Positions 1-12,679 of a DNA stretch of 64,000 bases are shown here, one piece after another (the stretch's first letter is position 1; every line of letters starts with the position of its first letter). Origin of the DNA: Ecdyonurus torrentis. Lineage: Eukaryota; Arthropoda; Insecta; Ephemeroptera; Heptageniidae. Position numbers and translations under genes: made by a program. The stretch covers positions 3,617,964-3,681,963 of the forward strand of contig OX439131.1 in assembly GCA_949318235.1 (NCBI GenBank), in the 5' to 3' direction. The notes beneath the pieces were generated by a model. That model did no database searches. It was not told the origin of the DNA and saw only the letters and a list, made by a program, of their open reading frames with translations.

Positions 1-50
1 AGCGAGCGAGCAAGGAAGAGAGATATTTCCCCAACAGATTGTCTACCTGA

Positions 51-299
51 GCTAGAGAACTTTAACAGAGAAGCGACATCCCCATGTTTTAGGCAGACTG
101 CAACACTCAACAATTTTGACTTGGCAACGTTGCGTTTTGAAGCACCAATCAGAGGCTAGAAGTGGCCAAATCAAGGCGCCAATGAGAGAGCGTGCTATAA
201 TAATTTCGTCTGCCGCATTGCCAATTTTAAAGAAATAAGTGTTGCGGGTCTGCCTAGCTTTTTGAGATGTCACTTCTCTGTTAAAGTTTCTAGCCTGAG
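51..299. mobile_element. Small foldback (MITE-like) element
   Basis: Positions 51-108 are the reverse complement of about 234-299. Both arms share the core CTTTAACAGAGAAG, followed by GACAT and then AGGCAGAC. The middle (about 110-233) is unpaired. It has no coding capacity: open frames across it are frame artefacts of the repeat. I did not find a clear target-site duplication, so the superfamily is unknown. Confidence 0.6.
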
Positions 300-348
300 C
301 GCGTCAAAGGCACTGATCTATATAATAAGGACAGAGCATTGCTATACT

Positions 349-861
349 CCATGATATAAGGAGAGATGGTAGTTGCACTCCTATGCTCGGATTCGAAATA
401 AAATTACGTCGCGGCAGCGCTGCAAGCGAGTTTCCCGCCTTCCCAAATCGATCAAGTGCCAATGCATAAGCATAGGGAAAAATCACTAAATCCGTCATAA
501 CTTCTGAACGCGTGAAGTGTTAACAATAAAAATTGCACCAAATTAATCAGCATAATTTTCGCAATTTTTTCATATGTATTTTAGTTAACTTTGTTAATTA
601 TGTGAATTTTACAATAAAATTATATGCAAAATAACCGGAAACGTATTAGTTTTAAGTTCTGAAAAAATAAATGTTAACAATTCATTACGAAAAAATAGAA
701 AAAATAAAAACGAAAATTTCCCATGTTAAATTTTAAAATGTGATCGAAATGGGAAGCGCGCGAAGAGCAGGCGAGAGAGAGCAACTACGACGAAAATTTA
801 TTTCAGCGCCCCCTACAAACGCAGCATAGGAGTGCAACTACCATCTCTTCTTATATCATGG
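349..861. mobile_element. Non-autonomous element with ~39-bp terminal inverted repeats
   Basis: Positions 349-387 and 823-861 are inverted copies; the shared core is GGTAGTTGCACTCCTATGCT. The 430 bp between them is AT-rich with no open frame of interest. The size and the long perfect ends suggest a MITE. No target duplication is evident and the superfamily is not assigned. Confidence 0.55.
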
Positions 862-1240
862 GCAGCAGTGAAGAGAAAGTTGGTAGCGGCGCGTTCTTCA
901 ATTTTTATCGCAGGCGGCAGAATTGCGGGAACTGTAAGGGTAGTAAAAAAATTTAAAATCCATGGCACCCTGGAAGCCGGATTGGTGGAGAGCAGGCGGC
1001 ATGTACGGGTAGATTGGCTAGAGGGTAGATCAGGATAAACAAGGGGAGGAAAAAACGCTGCCAGATTGACGAGTTTGACAGCCCTAATTTTGTTTAGCAT
1101 CGGGCAACATTGCAATTTGCCGCCTGCGATTTTCTTCCTGACTAAAATTTTCTTCAAGCGGCAAGAGCCTGTGGCTGCGTTCGTAAACAGATCCGTCCAC
1201 CTCCGGGAGGTGGCTCAGATCTCAGCTCTGGGATCTCAAA

Positions 1241-1372
1241 TACGAGACGGTCGGCGCAGAAAACTTATTTTTGCCGAGACTCGTAAAAACCGCTTTGCGC
1301 ATGCGCAACTAAATACAAACGCGGTAATACTGAATTTTGAAGGATATTTTTGGTGGATTGAAGTATTTGGTC
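1241..1372 (+). repeat. Solo terminal segment of element A
   Basis: This segment is about 95% identical by eye to the reverse complement of 19431-19560, the outer end of element A. It starts CGAGACGGTCGGCGCAG and runs through AACTAAATACAAACGCGG into GGTGGATTGAAGTATTTG. The match stops near 1372, so this is a detached end, not a full element. The GC-rich sequence just upstream (about 1170-1240, GGCTGCGTTCGTAAACAG) recurs in diverged form at 4555-4600, upstream of the other left copy. Confidence 0.7.
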
Positions 1373-1520
1373 ATTTTTCACAGTAATTAGACAGTAGATT
1401 ATCTCCTATGCTGAGAATGTCAGATCGGTTCCGCGCGCCTCCTGTCTCAAGCGGTTTGAACTATTTTGGCGGGGGAGCTCTCGTAACAAGTTTTTGCAAA
1501 CATTTTATACGAAAATCCAT

Positions 1521-1593
1521 AGCTAAAAAAAAAAAATACGGAAGCTTCATAGCTTCATGGAAACTATGAAGGTTCCGTATTTTTTTTTTAGCT
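1521..1593. repeat. Short perfect hairpin
   Basis: AGCT plus an A-run and TACGGAAGCTTCATAG at 1521-1552 is mirrored by CTATGAAGGTTCCGTA plus a T-run and AGCT at 1564-1593, with an 11-nt loop. It has the size of a minimal MITE or a foldback relic. No target duplication was seen. Confidence 0.6.
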
Positions 1594-1758
1594 ATATATG
1601 GGTTTAATTGGTTTATATACTGATTGGTTTAATAGGCAACACGTTGGTGAGGGACATTCGTGAAACTAGAAAATAAATACCCCGTCATTTCTTCATTTCA
1701 TGGCCTAGAGCTTGCAGTTAATCCTAATTTGTTTCTATAATTAGAGTACAGTATCTGA

Positions 1759-3831
1759 CAGGGGCGGCTGGTGCATGTAAGCCCTGCAAGCAGTGCATGC
1801 CTATAGAAAATCGATCAAAAAGGTTTTATTCCATAATTCAATAAAGAAAGTTATTTTTCATATTTTGTATCTAATTTTTATCTATTTTCTATGTTTTTTC
1901 TAATTTGTATTCATTAAAAACAAAAGCGCGCCTTCATAAAAAAAAATCACGTATGCAGCGCCCTCCTCAATAAAAATTGTGAAAGCTCCACACTACAGGA
2001 GCATACGTCGCTATATTGCTAGCGTTGAGAAAAAAAGAGGGGGGACGGGAGGCTACAATGCTTCTGTATAGAAGTCGTGAAAGCACTTCAAAAAAATGCT
2101 TGCACCTTTCTTAAAAAAATTAATAACTCAATATCTAATTGTTGGATTGAAAAAATAGAAACATTTCCTGAATCTGTGTTATTTTGTCTATAAATGTGTG
2201 ACTTTAATGTTGTCGTATGCGTAACGACTAATTAGCAATAGCGTGATATGTTGCAGTCTATGCTAAAATATGAATAAAAAGTCATGTAATTTATATGTAA
2301 AAAGTGTTTTAAAAATATGAAACTTTGGATATATGTGTAAATCAATAGATCACACACTTTAAATAAATTTCATTTTTTAAAAACATGAATAGTAAATTAC
2401 ATGAATCAATTAAATGCAATTTTTTGCTCTCAATTACCTTATTTGCTTTATATATAATATATTATACTTTTAAATAATTTCACTGGCGTGATTGATGATG
2501 TCTTTTAAATTTTATTATTATTATTTTGTAATTTATACATAGCCAAAAATATTAAGAATATTATTGATAAAAAAAATAAAGAGAGAGATCGAGACAAAGT
2601 GCGGTTTTATTTTTTGAAACTTTTTACAGTAAATGAGCTCAATATGAAGGATAATCACTGTCAAAAATTCTTAAAAAAAAAATTCTTTGGCTTTAAAAAC
2701 ATAAAAGTGTGTCTAGTTTTTCTCATTTAAATATACGGAATTGGTGTAGTTTGTTCAGATAATCGCAAAAAAAAAAAAAAAAAAAAAAATTAAGCCCAAG
2801 AATAAATGTTACATTTATAGAGGATCCTTATATAACATCCCCACGTTTGCCCGCACGCTAAACCGACAAGCTCCATTAAAAATATTAATATAAGAATAAC
2901 CTGGAAAAGGTATAACGGAGAGGACTATTTATTTTTAAAATGATCTATTGTACCGAAAAAGGGAGGGGAAATATTAACAAATGTGCCTGAATTTAGCTAA
3001 AGTTATTATTTATTTTGTCAATTTTTAAATAATAAAAACCGTGACATTAAAAATGACAGTGTTTAGTTTTTTTCGGGCATGGTGTTTGTAAACTGATTTA
3101 AAAATCAAATATTTTAATTTTTTTTTTATATAGTTTGCTTTGGCATATAAATTAAAGCAAAACAAATATAATAAACGATAAATAGGGCCGTACATTTGCA
3201 ATTATCTAATCGGCAGTTAGTTCTCTCTCTCTGTCTCTTTCTCTCTCTTCTTTGCTTTTGAAATAAAAACTGAATAGCCCGATTGTACCGTATAGTTGCA
3301 GATTGCAGTTAAATTCGATCCAATATAATTTAATTATAGTAACAAAAAAGTCACGTTTTAATTATTATTTTTTATAAAATAATGCCATACATTTATATGA
3401 ATAAATGTTTGTACAGAAGAGAATAAAATAAAAATAAATGCGCAATAATAATATTAAATAACATGCTCTTCATGAAAATATTTACGTACGATTTTGTGAA
3501 AAATCTAATTAATTTATACACTAGCTACTTTTACAATACTCTTCTATATATAGTTTATTTATTAGTCATTATAGTAAATAAGATATATAATTAAAAAAAA
3601 ATGTTAACAGCACAATTTCTTTGCAAATTTTCGTTATAAAAAATCAAAATGATTGTTGCTTTAAGGTTCAGATAATATGCAGTTTTTTTTGTCGAAAATC
3701 AAAGATTATAAGGGACCACGTGGTCTAAAAGAAATCGGCGCCTACGGCGGGCTATCCCCCCCCCCCCCCCAGAATATATAAGCTATCCCCGAGTGCTTGC
3801 CTAGTCATAAACTTCACGAGCCGCCCCTGCG
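1759..3831. mobile_element. Non-autonomous hAT-type transposon, 2.07 kb
   Basis: The left end is CAGGGGCGGCTGG and the right end is AGCCGCCCCTGCG, a terminal inverted repeat typical of hAT elements. The exact 8-bp direct repeat GTATCTGA flanks it (1751-1758 and 3832-3839), the size hAT transposases generate. The interior is very AT-rich (poly-A at 2767-2789, poly-C at 3757-3770) with no open frame, so it must rely on a transposase from elsewhere. Confidence 0.85.
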
Positions 3832-4282
3832 GTATCTGAGTAACAGAATTTTCCATATAACATGCTTTAATTCTTAAACTATTTCTTTTGATTTATGTAC
3901 TGTTCATTATAAACTGATTTGTTTATTATTATTTATTTTTTCCTTCTTTTAAAATGTACCGATCTATTACAAATTTCTTTCATTCTTTCTGAAGTCACCC
4001 ACACCAGAATTTACAATACATATATTAGACTGATATTATAGCAGATGGATATTTCAACTGGAAAATGGATCATAATGCTAGTATAAAATTGTTACAAATT
4101 ATTTTAGTACGTATGTACAGTTTCAGACAAATGAAATATTACCATTCAAATTTGATATTTTTTTCCCGCTATTAAATGGCAACAACGTTTTACTATGTTT
4201 ATGATATATCATTTAACTATATCGATATAGTTTACATAGTGACCACTAGAAGTCACCTTTGACCAGGGGGAGATACAGGGTG

Positions 4283-4545
4283 CGTACCGTATTCACTTGC
4301 GACCGCTGAAAGTGCTGACAAAACGTACCGTATCACCTCTGTCAGCGCTTCACAGTGTTTACCGAAGAAACCCGAACGGACAACAGCTGAAGCTGAGAAC
4401 CTCTGCGCGCTTCTGAAGGTAAATAGGTGAGGCGCCCCACAGAGGTCGGGCGTACCGTATTTGCTAGCGCAAAGTATCCAAAATGCTCAGAATTCGTACC
4501 GTATTGCCACAGCACTGCACAGCGCTCTCATCGAAATACGGTACG
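4283..4545. repeat. Cluster of five CGTACCGTAT motifs
   Basis: The 10-mer CGTACCGTAT occurs at 4283-4292, 4324-4333, 4451-4460 and 4495-4504 on the plus strand, and inverted at 4536-4545. The cluster lies in a locally GC-rich island just outside the left arm of element A. Repeated short motifs near an element end are often protein-binding sites of the transposition machinery; that role is inferred. Confidence 0.55.
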
Positions 4546-4691
4546 CACCCACAGGCTGCGTTCGCAAACAGCTCCGCCTGCCACGGATCAGAGTCCCCTC
4601 CGGGACTCTGCACGGATCTAGCTCCCGCCACCTCCCGAGTGTTTTTTTATTGCTCCCGTCAGCGCAGATCTGCCGCAGAGCTATGCGCGCG

Positions 4692-5975
4692 CGCGCAACT
4701 AAATACAAACGCGGTAATATTGAATTTTGAAGGATATTTTTGGTGGATTGAAGTATTTGATCATTTCTTATTATCATTATTATTTTTTTTTTTACTTTTT
4801 TCAATTTACATTGAAGACTTTTCTTTTAATTGTTATTCTTCAATAGCATCCGCAGAGCATACAGCATGCACAATAAAATTATTTACACTTTGACATTTTT
4901 TCATTTGCTGAACTTTTTATATAGGCTTATTGCATGGAGTTTTATATTGTATACTATGCATTTTTCTTTTCTTTTTATAATTTTTACATTTCAGTAAAAA
5001 GTTCCTCATATTTTTCAGCTTATATTTTTAATAAATTGTGTACACAGTAATTGAAAAAAAAAATAGCAATTTTATTTAAAACAAAATAATGATACATGTT
5101 ATAAAAAAAGATTAAACTAATAATAATTTTAAATATATTCAAATATAATTATAACTCTGAAATGATTAAACTATAAATGATTAATATGACTGGATGTTAG
5201 ACTCATCTTGCAACAAATTTTTATATGTAATTTGGTCTCAAGTTGTAAAAAAAAAAAAAAAAAAAATGTATAGTACGTACAGTAGAATAGAGTTAGATTT
5301 TTTTTTTTTTAATTACTCAAAATAATTGTAATGTTATTTCACATATTCTTTTGGATCAAAGTATGTATATGAAAAATATATATTTATATGAGCAACAAAA
5401 AAAGGTTAAATAGATAAATCAGTTATCCCATAGTCTTGTAATAAAATATAACACTTTTTAAAGCATTTTAAATTTTAATTTAAATTTTATGTAAGAAAAT
5501 TGAAGTAAGTAAAGGCTTCGATATCAACATTATTATTAGTAGGTTAGGTATCAATATTAAAACGGAGAAGTTTTGAAGCAGAATATATTTAACTGTTAAA
5601 TTATTATTGTTTTTTTATCATAAATAAATTCTGAACTTATAAAAAAATATATATATTGTATAAAATAAAAATGAAAAATTATTAGCATTACCACCATATT
5701 CAAAATCTTGTACAATTAAGATCTTGCAACATTACTCAAAATTGCTTTAATTTATTTAAGATTACATATATATGCACAAGATAAAAAAAAAAAATTTGAC
5801 CAATTTTTATTGCGCGAGGAAAATGCGTCTTGTATACAAGATATAATCTTGAGTACAAGAACAAAAAATCTTGCCCAAGGTTTCTCATCAACCAAAATAT
5901 GCATCTTGCACAGGAAATATCTTAATTAATTTGTCGTGTGCAACCTTTTTTTTTTAACTCGCGTAAGACGTTTTC
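4692..5975 (+). repeat. Element A, left inverted arm
   Basis: It pairs with 18205-19490. It is rich in CTTG/CAAG words (for example GATCTTGCAAC, GTCTTGTATACAAGAT, AATCTTGCCCAAGG at about 5715-5915), the same kind of motif found in the arms of region B. It contains poly-A/T runs and no coding sequence. Confidence 0.75.
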
Positions 5976-6076
5976 GTCAAGGTTTATATTTTCTATAAAA
6001 AATTTGTTTGAACTTCATTAGTTTTGAAGATTTTGAAACTTTTGTTTATGATTTGAGAATTAATTGCACACATTCA

Positions 6077-6080
<4 letters not shown>

Positions 6081-6160
<80 letters not shown>

Positions 6161-6173
6161 TATATATATATGT
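6081..6173. repeat. (AT)n microsatellite
   Basis: Nearly uninterrupted TA dinucleotides followed by a short (TG)n block at 6172-6183. It lies just inside the left arm of element A and has no counterpart at the matching place in the right arm. Confidence 0.95.
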
Positions 6174-6429
6174 GTGTGTGTGTATATGTATATCTTGCGT
6201 AAATAATTTTACTTAAGATATCGTAAGATCAAATATTTAATCCTTGCAAGAACGACATTCTTGTGAAAAAAAAATATACTAATAATAATATAAATAATCC
6301 TGCATTCGAATAAATTTTTGTGGTTACTTTTATGCATAATCTAAAACAGTAGTATGTACAAAAAATATCCTGTTTCGTTTCGATACTATTATGTAAATTT
6401 CTAATGAGATGATGTAAGAACGTCACCTA

Positions 6430-6600
6430 CAGAAGCATCTACATCTTCTTCCAAAGCAGTAAGATCCCAAGCGCTAGCAGAAGCAGAATCATCCCATCCT
6501 AGTTTTATCTAATACTCATAGATAGCGCAGTGCAATAAACTGCACTTTAGTGCATCCTAGTGGATAAAGATGGCATAATCGAATAAATTGAAACTATAAG
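6430..6600 (-). pseudogene. Possible coding relic inside element A (two inverted copies)
   Basis: Read on the minus strand, about 6430-6500 gives a short acidic in-frame stretch (…LTALEEDVDASVG…). The inverted partner at 17745-17940 (plus strand) reads …LGEDEDASAEDD… after indels. Conservation of an acidic, Asp/Glu-rich reading across two diverged copies hints at the end of a lost transposon protein. It is too short to name and may be chance. Confidence 0.25.
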
Positions 6601-7704
6601 TTGTACAAAGAAAATTTGCAAGTGCGCCAACTCCAAACTTTTAGCTCATACCAAAAGTTTTGAAATTCCATAGTAAAAAAGGTTCATTTACATTTTGTTA
6701 CTTAATAAACATTGAGATTAATAATTATTGTTTATTATCATTTTTTTTTATATCAGTAACTTTATAAAATGACAAAAAACAAATCAATTAATCATATCTT
6801 TTTCTCTCTTTCTTATTTGTTGTTTATCTTCTTTTTTCATTTTTATTTCTCTCATATAGCTTTATTATATAGCTATATAATTTCCGTGCAGTGGATGCAA
6901 TTTTTTATTCATCAATATAATTTTATATGTAAAATTTTATGCCTATAAAAAATTATGTAAAAAAAATTTAAAATGCCAAACATTTTTTTTTTATAAAATA
7001 CGTACACTTTAAAAAAATTATCTAATTAATTGATGCTATACAATTTTTTTATAGCAATTTTGGTAGCTAAAATTATTTTAATTAATGTTGATCATGCATT
7101 GGAGATCATGCAAAAATATATATTTGTATTTTATTAAAAGTTCATACCCTTTGTAAATATTTGTGTCAAATTTTACGAATTTTATATTTTTGCTATCAAT
7201 TTTATAATTGATTTTCATACTTATTATGCTGCTTCTTTCCCCATTGAACTAAAACACTTTGAAAATAAAAGTAGACAGTAATATAAGAACGATTAACACA
7301 TTTTTAATTTGCAAACATGGTATATATGGGGCATGGATTTAATTTTTTTTTTAAATTTTGAATAGGGTTTCCATTTGAGCTTGTATTAAAACTGATTAAT
7401 CTGATTATACTATATGGAGAGTGCATGGGGACCTGATTTAATAAAATCAGCTGAAAAATATTTCAAACCAATTTTAAATGCATGCTTATATGTCTTTTAC
7501 GTCAAAATTTACTACTAAAATAATTTATTTGTGTTTTAAAAAATAAATCTGAAAGATCAGATTGAATATATGAAATTGAGCGTTTGTGGCGCGCATCAAA
7601 GAAGACGATGGAACACGTCCACATGTACTTTTTTTTTTTTTTTTTTTTTAATTTTTTTCCATTTTATTTAAAAACTGCAACATCACGAGAAAAATGGAAT
7701 TAAA

Positions 7705-7708
<4 letters not shown>

Positions 7709-7795
<87 letters not shown>

Positions 7796-7806
7796 TATAT
7801 ATATAT
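7709..7806. repeat. (AT)n microsatellite
   Basis: A long TA-dinucleotide run with one TAAT break. Open frames of alternating Ile-Tyr through it are artefacts. Confidence 0.95.
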
Positions 7807-7906
7807 GGTATTAAGGGTAGAGCCTGTGGTCTGGTAAGCCACAGATCATTGTAAGCCCTCTTACTAAAAAGGATTCGTCCTGGCCTACCCCGAAAGGGAT
7901 TATGGC

Positions 7907-9138
7907 CAGTGGCGGCCCAATAGAGGGGGATGAGGGGACATTTCCCCCGGGCGCCGGGGTAAAAAGGGCGCCGGAGCAAAAAAGGCGCACGGCGAGAGAA
8001 ATTAGTGGCTAATAAATTATTATAAAAACTACAGTAAAACAGCCTAAAAAACAAAAACATATGAAATTGAAGCTTGATAATGCACAATATCTGCAAAATA
8101 GTAATGCACTTAATGTCAGCATTTTATGTAAATGAAAATGATTTAAAAACTCAATTTTTTTATATAAATTTTAATTTTTTGTTTTATTATTATTTTTTTA
8201 ATGAACCATAAGGAATTATTTGTGGAGCTAGTAAAGTAACTTAAATTCGTCTCAAATAAAATCTTCCGCAAATTAAGTATAAGTAAAAGATATGTCTTCC
8301 ATAAAACGTCAAGCTCTTCGTCTTGCGCAAAATTTTACTTGAACAACTTCTGAACATAAAATACTTTAGCGTGTGTTCTATTATACAGATCAACTTTAAT
8401 TGACTTTGAGTTTAAAAACGATTTTTACGAGATTGTTATTATTATTATTATTTTACGGAAAGCAAAATTATTGCAAAACGCATATTTAAATTTACATGGT
8501 TCAATTGTCAAAAAAAAAATTTTGTTGTGGATAAATCCGTAAACTCATTTTTAGAACCAAACTTTTCAACCTGGAAATTATTTTTAAAACACCTTTAAAA
8601 AAAAAAATTCAAAGCAAGGGCCAAAATCGGGGTTCAAATATAGATTCATTAGCATTAGGGGTGGTGCATTTTGCGACACTTTCACACTCTGTTGTGACAA
8701 CATGCATTTTTTTTTTTTTTTTTTTTTAATTTAAATTTTGGGTACAGAATTCAAACTCTATACTTAATACAGAAAATAAAAATACAATCCTACCTTAAAA
8801 GTACATGCTATATACCTTAATATATATGTCGTAAATAAACTTATAAAAAGCAATTTAGAATAATGTTCTTTTATTGAAGAAATAATATCAATATTTTTCT
8901 TCGATTTTATACTCAAATGGAGTAAAAAATCTTAAATTTGAAGTACTTGAATTGTAACAGCAAATTCTTTTAGGTATACTAATTTTGCATTTTATGCCAA
9001 AAAGGGGCGTGGCCCCAAAAAATCGCGCCTGCGCCGCAATATAGGGCTTCGCCCCATTTCCCCAATTATGCTATTTCTACGGGTAAGGGCGCACCGCGAG
9101 TTTATCCCCCGGGCGCCTAATTTGACGGGCCGCCACTG
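7907..9138. mobile_element. Non-autonomous hAT-type transposon, 1.23 kb
   Basis: The ends are CAGTGGCGGCCCAATAGAGG and TTTGACGGGCCGCCACTG, inverted over the outer 11-12 bp. The exact 8-bp duplication ATTATGGC flanks it (7899-7906 and 9139-9146). GC-rich subterminal blocks (CCCCCGGGCGCC near both ends) surround an AT-rich core. It carries a truncated copy of the TTAA element family (8198-8816). No coding capacity. Confidence 0.88.
8198..8816 (+). mobile_element. Truncated TTAA-family element nested in hAT
   Basis: Homologous to 11403-12061 and to the split inverted copy in 38612-41084. Shared stretches include AATGAACCA near the left end, CTTCCGCAAATTA, CGATTTTTACGAGA and AATATAGATTCATTAGCATT. 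The right end (…ATACC) is followed by TTAA at 8817-8820. The left terminal ~60 bp of the family is missing. Confidence 0.7.
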
Positions 9139-9151
9139 ATTATGGCGTCAT

Positions 9152-9186
9152 GATATGTGTGTGTGTGTGTGTGTATATATATATTT
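9152..9186. repeat. (TG)n(TA)n microsatellite
   Basis: About 10 TG repeats followed by TA repeats, immediately right of the hAT element's target duplication. Confidence 0.85.
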
Positions 9187-9282
9187 ATATATAAAAACAA
9201 TATAGGTATTTTTATTAATCAGCACGCGCGTAGTGCAAAACTGAGGAGGAGGGAGTGGAAAATACGAATCCATAACTTGATT

Positions 9283-9860
9283 GCTAACTGTCGTAGAATC
9301 ATGAATGAAACGGGAAAATAAGGTATTTTTTTCCAATCTTTTTTAATAAATAATAAAATTAAGTCAATAATGAATATTTAACAAAACTAATATTTCCATT
9401 GAATTTTTATTATTTTTGCGGTTTCATGCAGTGACTTCCCTGTAAGTATATATATACCCTTCCGGTTGCCATCACTCCCTCATTAGTTTAGCATCTCAAA
9501 TTTCAAACTTGAATTCTTTTTATAAAATAACAAACATAATAAATTGCATTTTTTCTATACGGGGGACGCGTGCAACTGCGTGCAAGGAGTCGCAGCATAT
9601 TCGGCGCAAAGCTCGGTAATCGTCGACTAAGATGATGAGGGGGTAAAATAAGTTCTATAGTACTTTCTACTATAATTGTTGTTAAATCGTGATTGAAACG
9701 GGAAATAGCATATTTTTTCTATATAACTGATATAACAGTTAGTCTTTAGTCCGTTCTAAATATTTTTAAAAAATATACATATTTCATCTTAATTTCTATT
9801 ACTTTTGTGGTTTGTGACTATTATAAATATCCTTTCCTTTTTGGTAGTTTTTGTTATCTA
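9283..9860 (+). repeat. Family E tandem repeat, two diverged units
   Basis: Two units (about 9283-9480 and 9670-9860) share GAATGAAACGGGAAAATA-type and TTTTGCGGTTTCATGCAGTG-type words. They match the pair of units at 52340-52500 and 52550-52720. Each unit is roughly 190-215 bp, AT-rich, and has no open frame. The same two-unit arrangement at two loci implies the duplex is the mobile form. Confidence 0.6.
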
Positions 9861-10190
9861 CATTGAATTTCAAACCTTTGAATTTATAAAGCTTCTAAGT
9901 AAACAGCAAGGCGTTTGTGATGAGGCAGGAGATGCGCATTTATAATACATGTAAATAGGAGTATTTATTTCAGATTGGTATATAATTTTATCACTATAAA
10001 ATTTATACAATTATACTAATTATAATTATTATAATTATTAATTATTATTATTATATATTTATTGTGTATTTTAATTTTTAATTTTTTTATTGGGAAGTAA
10101 TACGCAGTTATAATTTTTCTGACTGAAAATTATTTATCTGTATTATTAATTCATGCAAACTTCTTTCTATATTAAAAAAAGTTTTCGGTT

Positions 10191-10346
<156 letters not shown>

Positions 10347-10506
10347 TAATAATAATAATTAATATTATACTAAACAATAGTTATTATTTATAGCTCTTCT
10401 CTTTATATATCTTAATTAAAAAACTGTGTCAAAAATTGGTCAAAAAACGGTTCCAAGAAAGGCCACTCTTAATAATAAGAACCGGTTCTCAAAAGGCAGT
10501 ATATAC

Positions 10507-12396
10507 CAGTGATGTGAAAATTACGCGTAATGTTACTTTTCGGTAATATTACGCGTGATATGACGGAAACGTTACGGTAATAACTTTTCGTCGTTCGTTC
10601 AAGGTCGCATTATGGTGACGTCACATTGCATTATAATATAGAAAAAAGGTATGCTTAAGATTTCTTCTTCTTTTTTTTTTTTAAATAAGAATAAGTTATA
10701 ATTTTTTTACCCGTGTCTACTCGACTGTACGCCATATTAGAGTAAAAAATGCTTTAAAAAAATTAAATTATGTTGTTGTGTAACAAAATATTTTAAAAAT
10801 GCAATTCTTTGTTGTGTAACAAAATATTTTAAAAATGCAATTCTCATTTTTTATGTATGACAACAAAATATTTAAAATACGTGAAAAAAAAAAAAAAAAA
10901 AGAACATATATATTGTTGTTTAGACTTCTCGATATGTTAAACAAAAAGCATCACAAAATTTATTTTTAAAAACTCATCGCTAAATAAAGAAACATAAATT
11001 TACTAGACATACTGACTTGTTTGTTTTTTATTTCTTATACATAGAATGTGTTTCAAATATAGCCTTGTTTAATATAAAGTACACTATATATTTAACCACA
11101 CTTTAAAAAAGAAATGCACGTAAAATTTAAAAGAAAATAAATGTAATGAGCAAAAATTAAGTTGAAAATTTTAAATGTGAAACTTCCTCGAAGTTATATT
11201 ATTGGTTTTAGGTAACAATATTTTTTTTCAATAAATGTTAAAATTAAAATAATAATAGTACCATTTGAATTTTAAATGAATTTTTGGACATAAATAAAAT
11301 AAAAGTTATACCTGAATGCCCACATAATAAAATTAAAAACGTTTATGTACCATTTTTTTTTATAATAAAAATATACCATTCAGGAACACACTTTTTATTT
11401 AAGGTACTACTTTAGGGTAGCGATGTTGTCGTAAAATTTAATTTAATATCACTTTTTAGGTTCATAATGAACCAAGGAACAATTCTCTATACTCCAAAAA
11501 GTTTCGGCTCAAATGAAATCTTCCGCAAATTAGCATTAAAAGTCGTTGGGAAACGCCCCCTTTAACACGCAAAACATACAAAACTTCAAGCTCCCAGTGT
11601 GCAAAATTTTTCTTGATCAACTTCTAAACAAAAAATACTAGTTTGTTCTATAGATCAAGTTTTAATGAATTTGACTTTTTAAACGATTTTTACGAGACAT
11701 TTATAGAGAAAAAAATTAATGAAGATTGCATATTCAAATTAACATGGGTCAATTTGCAATAATTTTTTTCTCGACAAATTCGTTCTAGAAAAATCTGAAA
11801 TATCATTTTTCATTAAAAATCAACACGAAGAACAAGCTGGTATTTTTTTTAACCGCTGAAAAAAAATTGAAGTGGGTTAAAATTGGGGTCCAAATATAGA
11901 TTCATTAGCATTAGGGGGCGGGGCATTTGCGATACTTTGACGCTCTGTTGTGACGAGAGTTTTTAAGATAGAATTTTTTTGATTTCATTTTTGGGTACAC
12001 CAGTCTGAACTTAATTCAAAGTCATAATAAAAAAATTTCACTCCTACCCTAAAGTAGTACCTTAATGCAATTACATTGCAACACATAATATGACAAGCAT
12101 CATTAAGACACGTTTGTTTTGCTGCAATTGTAAAAAAAAAACCATTCTTGTATGTGCTGACGTTTCAGTTTTTAAAACAATTTTAGCAGAGCTGCTGCTA
12201 CCTAAAGTGAACTTAAAAACTTTTACGTAAGCTTCGTAATGTGATGCAAGATGCACCAATATCATTGAGCGGCAATATTTTAAACTACGTATTTAACCAT
12301 TTTGGATTGTGACATATATATGCTCGTTATATCACGCGTAATATCACCTCATTTTAACGTGAAGGTCACGGTAATGTAAGATAGTTCACATCACTG
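10507..12396. mobile_element. Non-autonomous hAT-type transposon, 1.89 kb
   Basis: The left end is CAGTGATGTGAAAATTACGC and the right end is GATAGTTCACATCACTG. The exact 8-bp target duplication GTATATAC lies at 10499-10506 and 12397-12404. Subterminal ACGCGTAAT/ATTACGCGTGATATGACG motifs occur at both ends. The interior holds a complete TTAA-family element (11403-12061). No open frame. Confidence 0.9.
11403..12061 (+). mobile_element. Complete TTAA-target element, 659 bp
   Basis: The ends GGTACTACTTTAGGGTAG and CTACCCTAAAGTAGTACC form an 18-bp perfect inverted repeat. TTAA flanks both sides (11399-11402 and 12062-12065). TTAA targets are used by piggyBac- and Kolobok-type transposons; the GG terminal bases differ from the usual CC start of piggyBac, so Kolobok-like is possible. 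Non-coding. It is the reference copy for the family members at 8198 and 38612. Confidence 0.85.
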
Positions 12397-12528
12397 GTAT
12401 ATACTCTTATATAAGAACAATTAAATTCCAAGAACCGCTTCCAATAAAGCAGTCAGAACCGGGTTCTTGGAACCGCTTCCAAAAAACGGTTTTGAGCACG
12501 TTCTGAATGGTTCCTGGATCCCTGGAAT

Positions 12529-12679
12529 CAGGGGCGTATTCAGGGGGGGGGTTCAGGGTCTAGACCCCCCCCCCCCCGCCAGGTCTGAAAAAGCATAGGA
12601 AAAGGGGGTGGTTTCCCCCCTTTTCCTATGCTCAATATAGACTGGACCCCACCCGTCGCAAAATCCTAGATACGCCCTG
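12529..12679. mobile_element. hAT-type MITE, 151 bp
   Basis: The ends are CAGGGGCGTATTCAGG and CCTAGATACGCCCTG. The 8-bp flanks CCTGGAAT (12521-12528) and CCTGAAAT (12680-12687) differ at one base. The interior is a hairpin (AGCATAGGAAAAGGGGG with CCCCCCTTTTCCTATGCT), with G and C runs at each end. Confidence 0.8.

Noticed and set aside
813..1386. Overlapping frames of 68-114 codons on both strands
   Set aside because: They run across an inverted repeat and a detached element-A end; no family resemblance and no splice support.
4427..4893. Four overlapping frames of 64-136 codons
   Set aside because: Frames on both strands of a GC-rich island without stop codons by composition; they cross the border of element A, and none reads like a protein family.
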